Position numbers and translations under genes: made by a program. A stretch of DNA of 64,000 bases, from contig NC_134745.1 of the NCBI RefSeq assembly GCF_050436995.1, positions 8,494,001 through 8,558,000 of the forward strand, read 5' to 3'. The notes below the pieces were generated by a model. It did no database searches. It was not told the DNA's origin and worked only from the letters and a program-made list of their open reading frames with translations. Numbering within the stretch: position 1 is the stretch's first letter; each line of letters starts with the position of its first letter. Origin of the DNA: Anticarsia gemmatalis. Taxonomy: Eukaryota > Arthropoda > Insecta > Lepidoptera > Erebidae. Positions 37,201 through 51,800 of the stretch are shown here, piece by piece.

Positions 37201-39860
37201 TATAATCTTTTTGTATATATAGCAAAGTAAAAAAATATATATTGGAAACATTCTTTTAGTTTTCGTCATTATTGCCCACATACCAGCTTTTCCCATGAAT
37301 TTAATACAAATAACCGTGTAAAACCACTCATATAAGGTGATATTAACCTAACATACATATTATGCACCATGACTCGTTTGCGAATATGCCAAGGAACTTC
37401 AATTAGTGTTTGCTGAACAATTAAAGTGTGACCTTATGGTACTGGTAGCTGCTAATTTGCGAATATTCTCACGAAATTCTGCTAACTGTTACGCCTGCAC
37501 TTGAAACAATTTGTTTAGAGCTGTCGAGTACATCACTGTGTTTAATTTTGTTTTTGACATCATTGTATGTACTAGTATATAGTTGCTTTCGAAGTTTAAG
37601 ATTATAGATGGGTGTATTAACTTTGATAATTTCGCTTATAATAGTTAAGTGTATTAAATTCTTTAAATATTCTTAACTAGACTTTTCCGCCGGCATGCCC
37701 CGAGGAAGATGTTTGTAATTTAATGTACCTAAGCGTTAATAAGGTTATAGCAATCTCCAGTTTTCTGAAAAATATCGAGCTAAAAACGGAGCTATTTTTG
37801 CGTGTATAATATTAAAACGACGCAATGAATGAATTCAGGAGGAATTTAAAGTATATCTCTCATAATAATTCCACTATTGATTTAACTGTTCAAACTGGTA
37901 CTGTTGCATGCCAACCAATATATTATCAATTATAAAATCTCGTTGTGTGTATGTGCGCATTTAGCAATAAATTGATAATGGCTGTTAAAACATTTGGTCA
38001 AGCGTGACCACTCATTCTAGTCAATTGAATTGAAACTATAGCCCGCGATACACTGACGGTATAAAATAGCTTTATGTAGTCGTGCTCAAAGGCAAGCATC
38101 AGTAAATCACTTGATATCGATACTTGATAATGCTTAATGTGGCTGCAATAGGCCGTATCTGCAAAGCTAAGATGGTGAATTATAACCGACCGTTAAATTC
38201 TTGCATGCAATTTTAAACTTTGTTCCCACGGGGACAAAGATCAAAGTTTTATGTTATTGCTGTGACAATAACAGTAATGTTGCAACGAGTATTTACATTA
38301 GCTGCTATTTACTTCATGATTGTCAACGATAAACGCAGAGTAAATAAAGTACAGGGTTGTATTATGAGTACAAAGTAATAAACGCGTGTAATGAAGCCTA
38401 TAAATTTTGTCTTTCATATTGAAGTGCATGAATAGGGGAAGCAAATTTTTACTACCATTGTAAATCAATAGGGTTCATGATTTAAAAGTAAAACTTAAAA
38501 TTTTACTCAAAATCACATAGTCCCTAACACCAGTATAGAATTGAAGCAGTGGAAACCAAAATTAATTAGTTCTTTTATAAAATTACAAAACTCTACATCT
38601 GAAATCTCGATGCACTTAGTAAATATAGTACGTAATCAAATTGAAGTACTATGTGACTTCCAATTCATTTACCAAACAGTTCAAACTTAAAAGTGCTTCA
38701 CACATATTCAGTAAAACTATTGATTTTAATGTAGTACTCTATGAGCGTTAGACCAAGACAAAAGGTTCAACTACCTCTGACATTGAATAGAAGTTTCGAG
38801 AATTAAAAAATTTGGTTAACCATATTCGAAGTAACTTTGAAGCCTATTCACTTCAATTTGTCTAAGTAGATTCTGTTATTTAATTGTAATTCTTAGACTA
38901 TTATTATAAAGAGAGAGAAAACTTTAAGTTTTTGTATACAAACGTTCAGTGGCACCTTTAGAGCCGCTATTTAAAAGAAATGTCCATCACAATTTGGAAG
39001 GTTAATTTATATAACCCGAGTAAAACTGTGGAGCGCCGCTAGTTTTCAAATATGCCGAAAAATAACAATAAACATTATTAACACAATTATTTATATTAAA
39101 AATTAACGAGTTATAATTGCGGTATGTTCTGTTACATGTGTTTGAAACTTTATATCGATTCAACTGACATTTTGCAACACCTATCTGTGCCACGATAAAA
39201 CTTGTTCATTTCGATGAAAAGATAAACTACGAGTGTATGAAAAGGTTCACTAAAGTATAGAACTCCATATTAGTTGAAAATTGCGTTTGCCGTTCATTTA
39301 TTATTAATGTGGCCGATTTAATTAGGTTTTCTATTACAATAATGACTTAATTAATGTTATTCAGTTCAATATCTATTTTGGATTTATGAGATACGTAATA
39401 ATCCGTTGACATTTGTTCATATTTCATTACGACTTGAAAGACTCGGTGCCCTATTAAATATTTTTAGCATCGCACAATATTAATAATGAAATTACTAACT
39501 ATTTAATTATATTTGGTTCGACAACAGTTTGTTTATTAACTAAACTAATCCTAATATAATCAACTTTACGATTTTTTACGTCATAAACAATTTGCAATAA
39601 TCGAAATACTGCAATCAAATCACGTTCAACATTTAGTATAAAATAAATATTGAAAGATACATATCTTTGCGTGGTCTATGTTATTTGCCAAGTTATTTAC
39701 TGTTAATTAAGGTGCTACTAATTAAGTACACAGTAATAACGGCTTTACAAACACAGTTGATAGAAGTTTAAATGGCAGTATGTATTGACAGGTATGGTTA
39801 GTTTGTACGTATGTTATGTAGCTTATATTATGTGTAGAGTAGTTGAGCTTATATTATATA
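28210..39860. other. AT-rich noncoding DNA with CG-rich islets
   Basis: No gene is supported in about 11.6 kb. Open frames (28555-28770, 34180-34506, 35168-35473 and others) lack recognisable domains. CG-rich islets are at about 29139-29206, 34609-34725, 35024-35134, 35454-35500 and 35957-36006. Those at 34.6-36.0 kb form the densest cluster in the window. The rest is low-complexity AT-rich sequence. Confidence 0.65.
35010..35133 (+). other. Weak candidate exon in a CG-rich islet, ending at a donor-like site
   Basis: A + strand frame is open for about 41 codons. It runs from just after a stop near 35007 through ATG at 35083 to GCGGAAG, then GTATGT at 35134-35139, a consensus-like splice donor. 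The translation (alanine, arginine and histidine rich) matches nothing I recognise, and GC-rich DNA gives open frames by chance. It could equally be the end of a noncoding first exon, or nothing. Confidence 0.15.
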
Positions 39861-40074
39861 CTAGCTTTTGCCCGCGACTTCGTCTGCGTGGCTTAGTGAC
39901 TTAGGACAGAATTTCCTAATAAATATTCATCCTTTCTTTCACCCATTTATACCCCTTTTTGCGATTTGTTTAGGCCATGTTCTTTTGTAGGTTAGTTCTA
40001 TTACTGTACCAAATTTCATTAAAATCGGTTTAGTAGTTTAGACGCGAAAACATAAACTGACAGACAGACAGGCT
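39861..40074 (-). mobile_element. Helitron-like nonautonomous element, minus strand, 5' end unclear
   Basis: On the minus strand the 3' end is clear: a CGCAGACGAAGTCGCG-type hairpin, then GGGCAAAAG and CTAG at 39864-39861, followed by T. The body has the standard AAATTTCATTAAAATCGG-like segment near 40010-40030 and a GACA repeat at about 40058-40072. The usual CTAATATTATAA 5' signature is missing and similarity fades near 40074, so the 5' end is truncated or diverged. A second GACA run at 40153-40168 may mean the element once extended further. Confidence 0.55.
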
Positions 40075-43000
40075 CGAGTTCACGGGAATCGTTCTTTCTA
40101 CTGATAAAATCGTCATGAAAATTTATTTAGTTGATTTTGAAAGTATCGCAAGCAGACAGACAGACACTGAAGATATTTTTTCTTTATAATATTTAGTTAC
40201 AGTGATTACACAAGTTCTACTACTGAAGACCATTAAGATATTATATTTCATATGTGAGTTTGTTTGTTACTTCTTCTCAGTTGTTTTCCCACAAGAATAG
40301 AAGTCCCCTTTTAGTCTGTGTTAGTGTTTGGTGTCGTTACATTTTTCTACGAAGTAACGCTACGAAAACAGTAATACAAGGAAAACACAACACACTGTTA
40401 AGTATAGGCCTTAGAGTGCTTTCAGAGTATTTTATTATATTATTGACTAGTATTATTTATGTATACAGTAAGTTAAAAACTTTAGAAATCCATCAAGAAT
40501 ATCATTAAGAACATTTTAAAAACATACCACCGTTTTACTTCTATGGCTGACACCTTCTCGATATAATATAAACGTAATAATATACTTGCTGTGTAAATAT
40601 TCTGTTATATTTTTAAATTGCTTTGCATGTGCATATTGTACAAAAAGTAGAGTTCATGTTAAACTTTCATTTTACCCAAGGTTCTTTAAGATTACCGCGA
40701 AAATTAACAGGATAACATTCTCATGCAAAATTCAGCGCAAAAATACAAAAACAGCGGCTGAACAAGGAAGAAATAGTTTGAATCAGGAGATGGGATCGTA
40801 GGAAATCCTAATCCCGTTCTGGAAAATTCGCTCTCATTTTCTCGAAGCAAAATATAAAATGCATACGGGTGTAGTCGATAGCTAAGGCTAGCATTATGTG
40901 TATGAGTTGACTTATTATAAAATAGTTGAAGTAAGATTAATTGCAGGTAGAAGACCGCTTGGCGGCTCTCGCGCAGGTGTGTACTGTTGCGTCACTCAAG
41001 CGCATTCCTCAAGCTTAGGCGGCCATTTGTCGGGATTTCCTCCACACGACAACACACCAGATTAACGGCCAGCGTTACTAATTATACTTACATTATTTTT
41101 TTGTAAATGTTGCGGCGTTCCTTAGTAGTTCACTACAATAAAATCTACATCTCATGACCATTCCAGAATTACATTAGTTCTGCCCGCAATCATTTATTCG
41201 ATGTCATAAGTTTTTTAATCGTGTTTTTAATGTTATTTAATGGTATTACTTAGTTAATGATTTCTATGGTGTGTTAATGATAATTGTGACAATTAAAATG
41301 ATCGATGACGATTAAAATACACAATGGAATTTTCTTAATTACTTATTCACAGAAAAAGATTTAATTACAATTTACATAAATATTTACCGTGGAATTATGT
41401 ATATGTATAATTGTATAATTTATATGTACATGTTGTGAATACAAAACTTTACGTTTTAGGCATTTATCACAAGCATGCAGTTACTAGAAATATTTACGAA
41501 ATGTTATACCTAAGTCTCAGCTTGGTATCACTAAATGCTGAAAGCGGCCCTCCCTTTGTTCTTGCATGCAAGTATGACCGCGCAATTCTTATAAATGTCA
41601 TCGATCCCTTAATAATATCATACGTAGACTGTTCGAAGAAATGGTTCCTCGTGTAGTTCAATACTTGTACATAATTAAGAAAGGTAGGGTTCCATTGTAA
41701 TACAAATCCTTGGAATTCTCTCGTTCCTTATCTTCCAGTATGAACTGTACGAATGACAATCAAGCGATTTCCTTCCCACGCTCTGAACAGCAGCGAGGAT
41801 GATATAGTAACGCAGTAACAATTTGTTACCACATACCCACATGTAGTTGAATGTAGTAGCATACTATCATAATATTCTCTGTGTATAAATCACTTCAATG
41901 ACTACCCAGGCGTCTGTATTTTGCTCGCTGCGTCGGTACCGACATTGTTTAATATAGAGATAATGGAGTATTAGAATAACAGAGTACAAAGGTGCTTAGA
42001 TTAAAATGTGTGGGCTCGAACGTGCCTTATTTCGTTTATACATTGCCATTATAATGGAGCTAATTATAAATATATGCGTAACTTACACGCTGCATTTGGT
42101 ACGTTTTATAACAGACAATTTTAGCCGCCTAACGAAGTGGATACGTAGGTGCCAAGAAATAACACATTCATATATTATTGATTTATTCATACACGACAAT
42201 CCGTAGGCAGAAGCACAACAAGAGTACTTGTTGACATTTATTCGATGCGTCGGATCGTGTGCTTATTTCATAATATCTGTGCGTACAAAAATACCCATAA
42301 TACGTGTCATCGTACTTACAGTTCAAGACTTACAGCCTTGAGACCACAGACAGCCTGGCCCCAGCCCAGCGATGACACACGCTGATATGGATATGCCTAA
42401 TATAAACATGCACATTACATACACAATTAGACGCACATGTATGTAGGTTACATGTGTGTTTAACGATTCATCCGACTTGTTTACAGTGGGATGGGCTTTT
42501 ACAATACTCGTTGACCTTTAAATGTCCTGCACCAACCTAAAACACCAGTGCTATACATTCGACATTGATTATATCAGTTGATTGATACAACTGCGCATAT
42601 TGTATAGAACATTCATTATCGCTTATTCAAACTCAATGTCAAAATCATCAATGGTTTTTATTTAAAGTTACAAAACAGACTGGTTTTTTCCATAAAAGTT
42701 TTTCACCGAGTTTAAGAAACTAGACACTTTTTAAGGTTTATCGTAACGAATCGATCTAAAGGAAAACTGACACCGTTAAAGGCTTGGCTCGACTCTAATC
42801 GATTGCCAATATCGAATTATAAGTTAGTTGCAGTGTGAAACGTTATATTTTACGGTTAGTTTCGCACTATACCGCAATTTCTTTTTTCCGCGATCCCAGC
42901 GAGCGTAAAAAGTATTGGATTATGAAAATAAAATTTCTGTTAGCTAACAGTGTTTGTTCAGCGCTGTAAATAAAATCGCTGCGTTGAATAAGGAAAAGGA

Positions 43001-45761
43001 ATATTACATTTGTTACAGGTAAAAGTATTTATAGACAGGTAAGTACTTCGTTTTCCTTTTGAAGAAGCAAGCATTATAATAATTGACCACCTACGTACTT
43101 CAGTGCTAATCACTTCACTAAACATCGTACTGAAAGCTGTTTGTTATTTAAGATTTAGCACCTCCAAAGACGTCGCTATCTAAGCAGAAGGTGCTACTTT
43201 TAGCCCCATCCGTACGGATACAAATGAATTATTTACTCGGCTTTGTCGAATGGAAGGAACTCGTCGTTGAGACGAGTCAGTCGCTGTGATTACAAACATA
43301 CCTGCATGTATCTACACGAACTGTTTGTATGGATATATTTGAATCGGGACAAGAAAACGTTCGTTAGTTTACTATTAAGAATTATGTGATAATGTATGCA
43401 GGTGAAAGGAGGGAAAATAAATGTTTGTATGGAATCAATGTAAAACTCCAACATGCTTTAAAAAGCTTGAAGGATTTTTATTACATCAGTATAATAAGTA
43501 ACACTAATATAAAATATAATCATGTCTTCATCTATACACACAAGTACCGTACCTATGTATCCTAAACTTAAAAGTACCTCAGTTGTAATGATGTCTCATA
43601 GTTAGCATAAGAAAAATTAAGGATTTATATTAAGGGATTTTATTAAATAAAGACATACATCGAATTTGGGAACATCTTATTCAATTCATAACCACATAAT
43701 AAAACATTGTGGCTCTAACGAATTGGTTTACAAGAATTTCATTTAGTACTTTTATTTACCGTGCACGAAACTTTGGTAGCGCTACAAAGGCTATACTTGT
43801 ATGTACATCGACAACATGGATACCCGAGACAACTAATTGCAAAATCTGAGTAGTATATGAAAATTAATTTTGAACTTAAGATGTGGAGCACGAAGTTTCA
43901 AGGTTAACGTTGATTAATCGTGGCTTTACTCCCTACTTTGCTCTACACCGAGATATACAATACACAGCACGCAACACGAACCGAGATGAATAATCAAGGG
44001 TGCTTCGTAATAATAGATAAAACCTTGCTTCATTCAGAATTACTCAGGCTTATTTATAGACCTTGTGATATCTACTTACGTAAGAACAACAATAAAAGCT
44101 ACTTTTTTATGAACTTATTTCAAAAACGTGACTCCAATTTTCAATCACATGGTCCATACATTCCCTTCGAGATTAAAGAATCATATCCATTATGGTAATA
44201 CTCCACATTAGGATTTATTTATCCGAATCGTTTTGTTCGTCAGTCCCATTATGGAATCAATAGCAGTTCAATCTGAGACCATAGTTCCTACATTTTACTT
44301 TCTCCGAGCGGTATGTAAATAGAGCTTGTTCTGTTACTGTTATTTGTGTCGCTCACGATATTGTTTTCCAAATAGACGCTTAATAACGGTTACGTCCGAT
44401 GTCTCGGATGCCGGATAAAATATATTAGATGCTTTCCTTATAATATTATTATAGCGCAAACATTTGAATGTATTCAATATTTTCATAAGCGACGGAAGCT
44501 AGCAGTCGGAGATGTTATAATGTACAATAGGTTGTAACAACAGTGTGAGGATATTAAAACACTTGGTGGACAGACAATGCCGCTCGGATGACACCGCCTA
44601 GCCACCCTTCGGAACAATAGCCTCGTTAAATTCAACAATAACAGTTCACCTGCGGCCCGCCTCTGCTCGTCTGACTCCGCTATAATCAATGTAAAAAATA
44701 TTTAAATGGAAAACCTATCGTCGAGATACCTCTGACCCAATATCGTTTATTTGTGGTCCATTTGGTTGGACGCACGCGACATTTAGCGTTGTGGCAACCG
44801 GTCTGTTAAGTCTCTATGTATGTGTACAGTTTAAGCTCGATACATAAACTAGCATGTTGCAGACTGGTTGTATAAACATCAAGTTTTATTGCTTGGCTGT
44901 GTTCCACGCAGGGACGTTAAACCCGCTTGAGCCCTGGAGCTAGTATTTACACGATAGTTGGTTGTTGGGGTAAGCGCAGTTGTCGTAGAACCGACTACTC
45001 GCTCCAAGTGCATCGGATCCTCTCTCACTCTTTGTATCAGCATGCTATACACGCTTCAGTACAGCTTTCACGTAAAACGCACCCGCTGCTTATGTTAATT
45101 GCAGGTACGCAATTCAACTCTATTGATCAAGAACCATGTTTATTTATACTTAAGGATATTATTTAAATTGTGTGAATTGAAATTCAATGTTTATCAACAA
45201 ATCGCAAAACAATGTTTATCTTAATCAATTGTTTCTGAATACTGCTGAGAGACGAAGTGTTATATCAGTATCAAGCACCATTCATGTAGGTTCAACAGCG
45301 TGTAATTCGGTGACTGAGTATAATTAAGGGCTTTACTGGTCGTCGTCATAACCCGGGACTGAAACTGCTCCCGCCAAATTGAGGGCTCTATTAGACGCTC
45401 TCCCTATTACGGTGGGACCTAATACCGTCATCGGCTGTTGATACACCCCTATACCTATTCCGACAATATACATTTACTTAGGGTATTCTCTCCGGTGGGT
45501 TTCAGACAAGGCAGTAATTTAAGAATCAGCATAAAAGCAGCATTAAGCAATAAAAAAGTAATGAAAACACTTGCAACCGTCCTTTAAAATTCAGCAAAGT
45601 TTCGCTGTTCTGTTTTAGCATCATGTAATATTAATGCTAACCGAAATGAAACAGTAACAGTAACAAGAGAGCAGAACAAAATTATTTGCAGATTTAATGT
45701 ACTGAATAATTTATTGTGTTAAGTGCATCAAAGATTGTGCGAGAGCTCGAGTAATAAAGTC

Positions 45762-45848
45762 AGGGTTGTACGTTGCCCACTGCGGCCATTCTTCGGCTAG
45801 CTCGTCCCAATACTAATGGACGAATGCCAAACCCAACGTACAACTCCC
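45762..45848. repeat. Imperfect inverted repeat, about 87 bp, possible hairpin
   Basis: GTTGTACGTTG (45765-45775) pairs perfectly with CAACGTACAAC (45834-45844). The pairing extends outward by AGG with CCCT around one bulge. Inside the loop a second stem CGTCC/GGACG brackets CAATACTAAT. The roughly 85-nt length is near that of an animal microRNA precursor, but the 58-nt loop between the main arms is long and poorly paired. It could be a small degenerate MITE or a structured RNA segment. No known microRNA was recognised. Confidence 0.35.
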
Positions 45849-48800
45849 TACAATAATATTTTGATGCCAAAATATTATATTCCACAAACTCAATTGCGTT
45901 ATGCCGAACGTGTTGTGCTACAATCAAATTGTAAAGTTATTTTTATGAATGCACTCAGCGAGGCTATGTTTTGAGCCCTAACTCGATCGGTACACTCCAT
46001 TACCTTACAAATTAGCATGATACACGATCAGATACATATTTAATTACATAACTGTCACAGTCAGTCGTACAGTAGCTCGGTATTAACATATTTTTAAGCC
46101 TAATGTATCTGAATACAAAAACGACTGCTCATTCCTTATACATGTCCTGTGTTAAGCGGCTAAAACTCTGCATATGTATTCAATGCTGTGTCTGATGGTA
46201 TTGTTTTGAAACGAATTACTATCCAGAACATTAAATTAAATCCTCATTCGTAGGCGGCGGGAGCGGTGGCCGCTTATTTGGATGCGTGCGAGGATGCTCA
46301 GCCGCCGTCGGAGCGGGCGGCGGTGCGCGGAGAATGACAATGTGCAATTATATTTAGCTTTCATTGCAATTATCGCACGTAGAATTAACAGAAACTGTGT
46401 CAGGGCGCCACGTCGCCGCGCCGCGACTTGCGACACGGGACAACGGCGAACACCTACAGCTCTACAACGTTATCTAGCCGCTTTAAGCTGTAATCAGCTT
46501 TCAAAGCGCCACGGTCGCATTCGTCTGCGATAACTGCGCCTATATAAATTACGTAGTCGCGACACTGGCTGAATTATAAATTAGAGCTTAGCTAAAACGC
46601 AACCGCTTTAATCTGTGGGCATGATCTTTGTTTCGGATCACCGATTGCTGATAATACAGGCGTCCCGATAGGATATTATTAATGTCGGCACAGGCTGGTG
46701 TAACTCCGATTTCAACTTAGGCTTGAATTAACACGTTGTGGTTGCTGGTTTACAGCACGCTTCCGTAACTTCCTTAAACTCCGAATCTGTTTTGTCTAAG
46801 TACGAAGTTGATGTTTCAATAGGCTACACAATTTGAACAAACTTGCAGCTGTTCACTTCAATTTTATATTAATATTTCAGTAAAGCATATTGCATGATAG
46901 ATTTTTTTTTGCCTGATAATACGACGGTGAACATATGCATTTGTGCTAAGCAAGCAGGGTAATTTCACATCCACATAAATAAAGTGTGAGAAAAGTGTAA
47001 AGTATTTCAATGCAAATAAATTACATGTAGTTGCAGTTTATTAACAGATAATTTCAACTTCCTTTACACAGAGTTTATTCGAAAGATAGCCTTAGTTAGT
47101 CATAAACTTAAATCGTACAAGACATGTAAAATGTGGTCATACTTGTGAGCAGAGTCTGATAACAATCTACATAGAGTGCATATAGCGGAACGACAATACT
47201 ATGCACACAGTTGGATAATATAGGCTGGTGTATGTATAGATGTAAAATGTAAACAGCGGGATGTACCGCTATCGGCCCACCTCCCAACCAGTTTAATGAA
47301 GAGATTTGGCACGACTGCACGAGCTTTAACGGTGTCTGTCTCTCCACTAGATAAACGCGTTTATTATTGCACACGATATAAACACGATTTAATGTAAACG
47401 CCAACATTACTATTCACTAAAAACGACAAACTTTGTATTCAATTCGTTTATAAAGTTGCCCAATTTATATTTGAATACAGACAGGGCAGGTGGTAGGCAT
47501 TCAAATTTTTGTAATAAAAACTCTCTCGACGTGATATAACTTGGATGTTGAATATTTCATTGAGTATTATACGACAGATTGCTGATAGACCATAATACCG
47601 GTACGACAAAAAACTCTCGGAGAAATGCATCAGCATCGGGAGCAAGAAACCGGGCGAGCGTCGATCACGACTCGAAACAAATACTTAGGCGGTACCGTTT
47701 TGTCATGCGGCCGACGAGGCAGATTGCCGAGCCCGCACACACGCCGTGTACCTATCTACACTCGTGCCACCACACAATGGGACCGGCGACAATGGCACAC
47801 CGACCGCCGCCGTCACCGCTACTCCCAATATTCCTCATTTGCATACTCCTCCCGTCGATGTGCGTCTATTCTGCACCGACGTGTCGCTTAGAGCTGTGTC
47901 ACGCCGCACTCCAACTCACAAAACTTAAGTAACGACTTACATACTATCACGAGAAACTCGTATCTAGTGTACAGTTGCAATGAGCCACAGTAATATGAAA
48001 CTAAGTCTTCAGCACTGTTCTAACACCACCATTGGTAAGGATATAGCATCGCATTACAACCTTAGTCGATATTAAGCTTTTGATGATGTATGTTAGTTTG
48101 TTAGATCCAAGAAGTGCATTGTAGCTCTTTAAGCTTTAGCAATTGAATATAACGCAATGTAGGCGGTGCCGATCTCGCTGTTGTAAAGAGAAAAGTGCGA
48201 GAAGACAATTACAAAAACGACAAAAACGCTGGAAGCAATCCAGCGGGCATGCTCTTAATTGGATGAGACCACTTCCTCTAAACGACATCTCGCTCTATGC
48301 TCGCTGACTACGACTGCAGTTCTAGCCTTTCATATTCAACTAACAAGACTTTGCGGAATGAGTTCCCTTGTTACATCATATGACTTACAATTATTACCAG
48401 TAATTAGAAAGAAGAAAAACAAAAGAAAGAAATATTAATTCATTTTAAATATTACTTACTTCATTTTAAGTACAAATATGTCAACTCATGTTTTTATTAA
48501 TACAAAGACATGCGTGTCTAATAGTTTTGGGTAATAGCTTGACAACACAAAAATAATACTAAACCCATTGCCTACTTCATCAATTTTCGAAACAGGTCAC
48601 GTATTACTATAATACCGATATAATCTTCGAACACTATTTTCATAAGCGTAATCATGTCACGCGACGTGGTCCATTGTTCTAGCCGTTTAATACTTCAAAA
48701 TAATGGCTTGGGAGATTAACTTTTTGCACAGCCGCGACCAACTGGCCACCACTTGCAAATTAATGAGACAGCAGTAAAAACATTGCCGTTGCGTGTCTTC

Positions 48801-51800
48801 AGTACTATTTCAATGAACTAGGTTTTATGATTCGTAATGTAAATGTTATTGCTACATCAGTTAGCAATCAACGCCATAAATAGACAGTCTTTTGTTCGGA
48901 TATATTGCACCTACAACTCATTATTCAAATAGACGTTGATGCATCACACAGATAATTACAACGATCGCAACGCGGGGTGAATACTGTAAGTTAAGAATGG
49001 AGTGTCAATTTGCTTGATAGGTCGCTCTCACTCTTTTATCGTGAGAAAGTGTATCTCTGAGTTTCGTTTCGTTGACAATAGCCGTCTCATTGAGATCGTT
49101 TGTGGAATGATAACTCAAAGTGTTTTTGTACGATAATTCTTCTGTAGTAATCAATTCTAGGAAATTTTATTTGAAAATAGTAAATTTCGTTCAAATGTCT
49201 CTTTTAAAAAAAAAATTAGCCTATATCGAATTAATTGTTTACTGACATTCACGCCAATGATGTAGGGCATTCATCAGTGAGTGTCATGTAATATTGGGTC
49301 AAAACAATATTATAACAATCAACAGTGTTAATTAAACTCTCTAATGTGCTTGAATGAATGTGACTCATATAATGATAGAAATAACAAATAATCCACTTGT
49401 AATTTTGTATTTCAAAAATGTATTTCGGCTTGTTGTGTTAGCCGCAGAAGATTTAAGACAAAGGTCTTACATGTAAGTATAATTGTTAGCTTGTCTATTT
49501 CAATTAAAACATCTAGAAAACGTAGTACTCATTACCGCTCAGTTAATTCAATTAGCCGGAACTGCCAGCGACGCTACCAAAGACAAATTTAAAGTGTTTT
49601 ATTAAAAGTTTTGCGCCTTGTCTATGACGTTACTTCAATTCTTTTGTTCTTTTCCTTAAAAGGTTTATTTAAACGCTAACTTAGTGTCTAAGTCACGTCG
49701 CTTTAAAAGAAGTTACGAATGAATTCAATCTTTCCCTTGGAAAGTGTTTATCGGAACATAAAAGGCCAAGTTTCTGTCTCTAAGTGGCTACTTATTAGGG
49801 AAAGTATGTAGTATAATGACAGACGCGGATGAATTTAAATGTATATTTTGGTGTTTTGGACGACCTTAAATAAAAAAGGGACAAGAATATTACGTACTTT
49901 GCGAGTGTCGTGAATAGGCTTTGAATACTTCATTACCATTTTTCCTTTAAACATTGTAAATTGTAAGTATGGGTCTACGTAATGTTCACGTAAAATTTTA
50001 GTGTATTCTTAGAGGTTTATAATGTTGTTGCAATGTTGGTGAGGCAGCTCGCCTGAGGACCCATAAACCGATAAAACAGTAAAGAAAATAAACGCGATAT
50101 TTTTCAATGAGATTCGCAGCAAATAGCCATCAGTCCTATCACCGATCCGTTCGTTACGCGCAGGCAATCACAAAAATATTTTACGAGGGCCTACCACCAA
50201 TAGTCCCCCTAATGTCCAGCATTGGATATTTATATGCTGATATTTCTTCAGATTTACTGCTATGTAGATAAGAAGTGTCATTTATTTCATATTGTGAGGT
50301 CGATTGCTAATTTATATCTATGTTCCGGTATCAGTGAAAACCGAAATGTATCGAATGTTAATGACACAGTTTAAAATTGCGAAGGTTAAACAATACAAAT
50401 AGGGTGTATAATGATTGAATGAAATGGAATTGAATGGGTGGAAGTAAGCGTCGTGTTTGAACAATCAGTATAATTGTCCGCGTTGTCTTCTGTACGATTG
50501 AATGTCGGTCAAGTAACGTCAGTTACGTGACCCATTTATCGCAATTGCCACGAATTGATCTCCATCAATGTGTTACAATAGGCTATAGATCCAATCGATT
50601 GCAAAATTGTATTCAACGCACGAAGATTTGGGTCTCACTTTTACACTCGACTGCGCTAAAATAAGAGGTGATTGAACACGTACAAATAAATCGTATTGAT
50701 GCTCAATGCCGCAATGTTCTACATGAGTGATAATAACAATATGCCTACACATTGCTCGCAGGCACGTAACACAACAGAACTGCCTCTATATAGTTTTAAG
50801 CTAGTCAAGGGGAAAATATTGTATGGAAACCGAGCCAGGATCCAATTGTGTTATTCGGCAAGTGACACTTGTGCGGCCTCCCAGAAACATTAGTAATGGC
50901 ATTGAGTCTCGTTAAATTCAATGATTTGTTGCCCTACTTGCGCTTCGTAGGTTTGTTACCTGACAACTCGTATTAATTTATAAGTTTGTGGGCTTCAACT
51001 AGCATGAATATGAAACACTTTACAAATTCCTTTACGCTTAATGCAAAATTTACTAGCTATGCTATAAATAAATTCGTCTCACGTTATAAATTGCAAGTAA
51101 AAAATATTTGCAAGAAGTTTTGTGCACGAAAACTGTTTTTTCGCTCTAAATAATTTAAATAAATTTATCAGGCTTCATGAGGACCCACTTTAAACAAAAA
51201 CACTAAATTGAATATTCTGTGAATACTTCAAAGTGAAAGAAAAATCGATTTTCATTGATATTAAGCATTCGTAGGGCGCGTTGCCAGGTTTGATCAAATA
51301 AAATTATGTAGCTATTTAGTAGGCAGCGTGGTGGCCACATTAAAAGGTTACGGGCCAAGTTCAACCACTTTTATTATCAAAGTACTCAGTATTAACAAAT
51401 ATAATGTGTGTTTGGGATAAACAAACGTTATATGTGGAATAATGAGTGTATCTTAATATAGGTTAACTGTTTAACACTAAAATTGTGTCGTTGTTGTTTT
51501 ACTGAGTATAAATCTAATAAAATACCTAGAACAGAAAACATATTAATATTCGTGTTTAGTTCCAACTGAGTGCTTGGTTACTTAATATTCAGCTTTTATA
51601 TATTAAACCCAAACATAATTGAGTTGAAAAATTTGGATCTAAGTATTATTTAAATCATTCCTAATTTATATCCTGTCAGGTATCTAGTTCGTCTAATTTT
51701 AATATTAGACAGCTGAACTGATACTCCTTATTTGTTTTTCTGGAGAATTTAAAACAAAAAACGTACTAAGTAACCCTAATTCCATTTCAATGTAGATATT

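Noticed and set aside
47579..47932. Three overlapping open frames of 60-117 codons
   Set aside because: Three frames open at once in one GC-richer patch indicates a scarcity of stops, not coding. None shows a motif.
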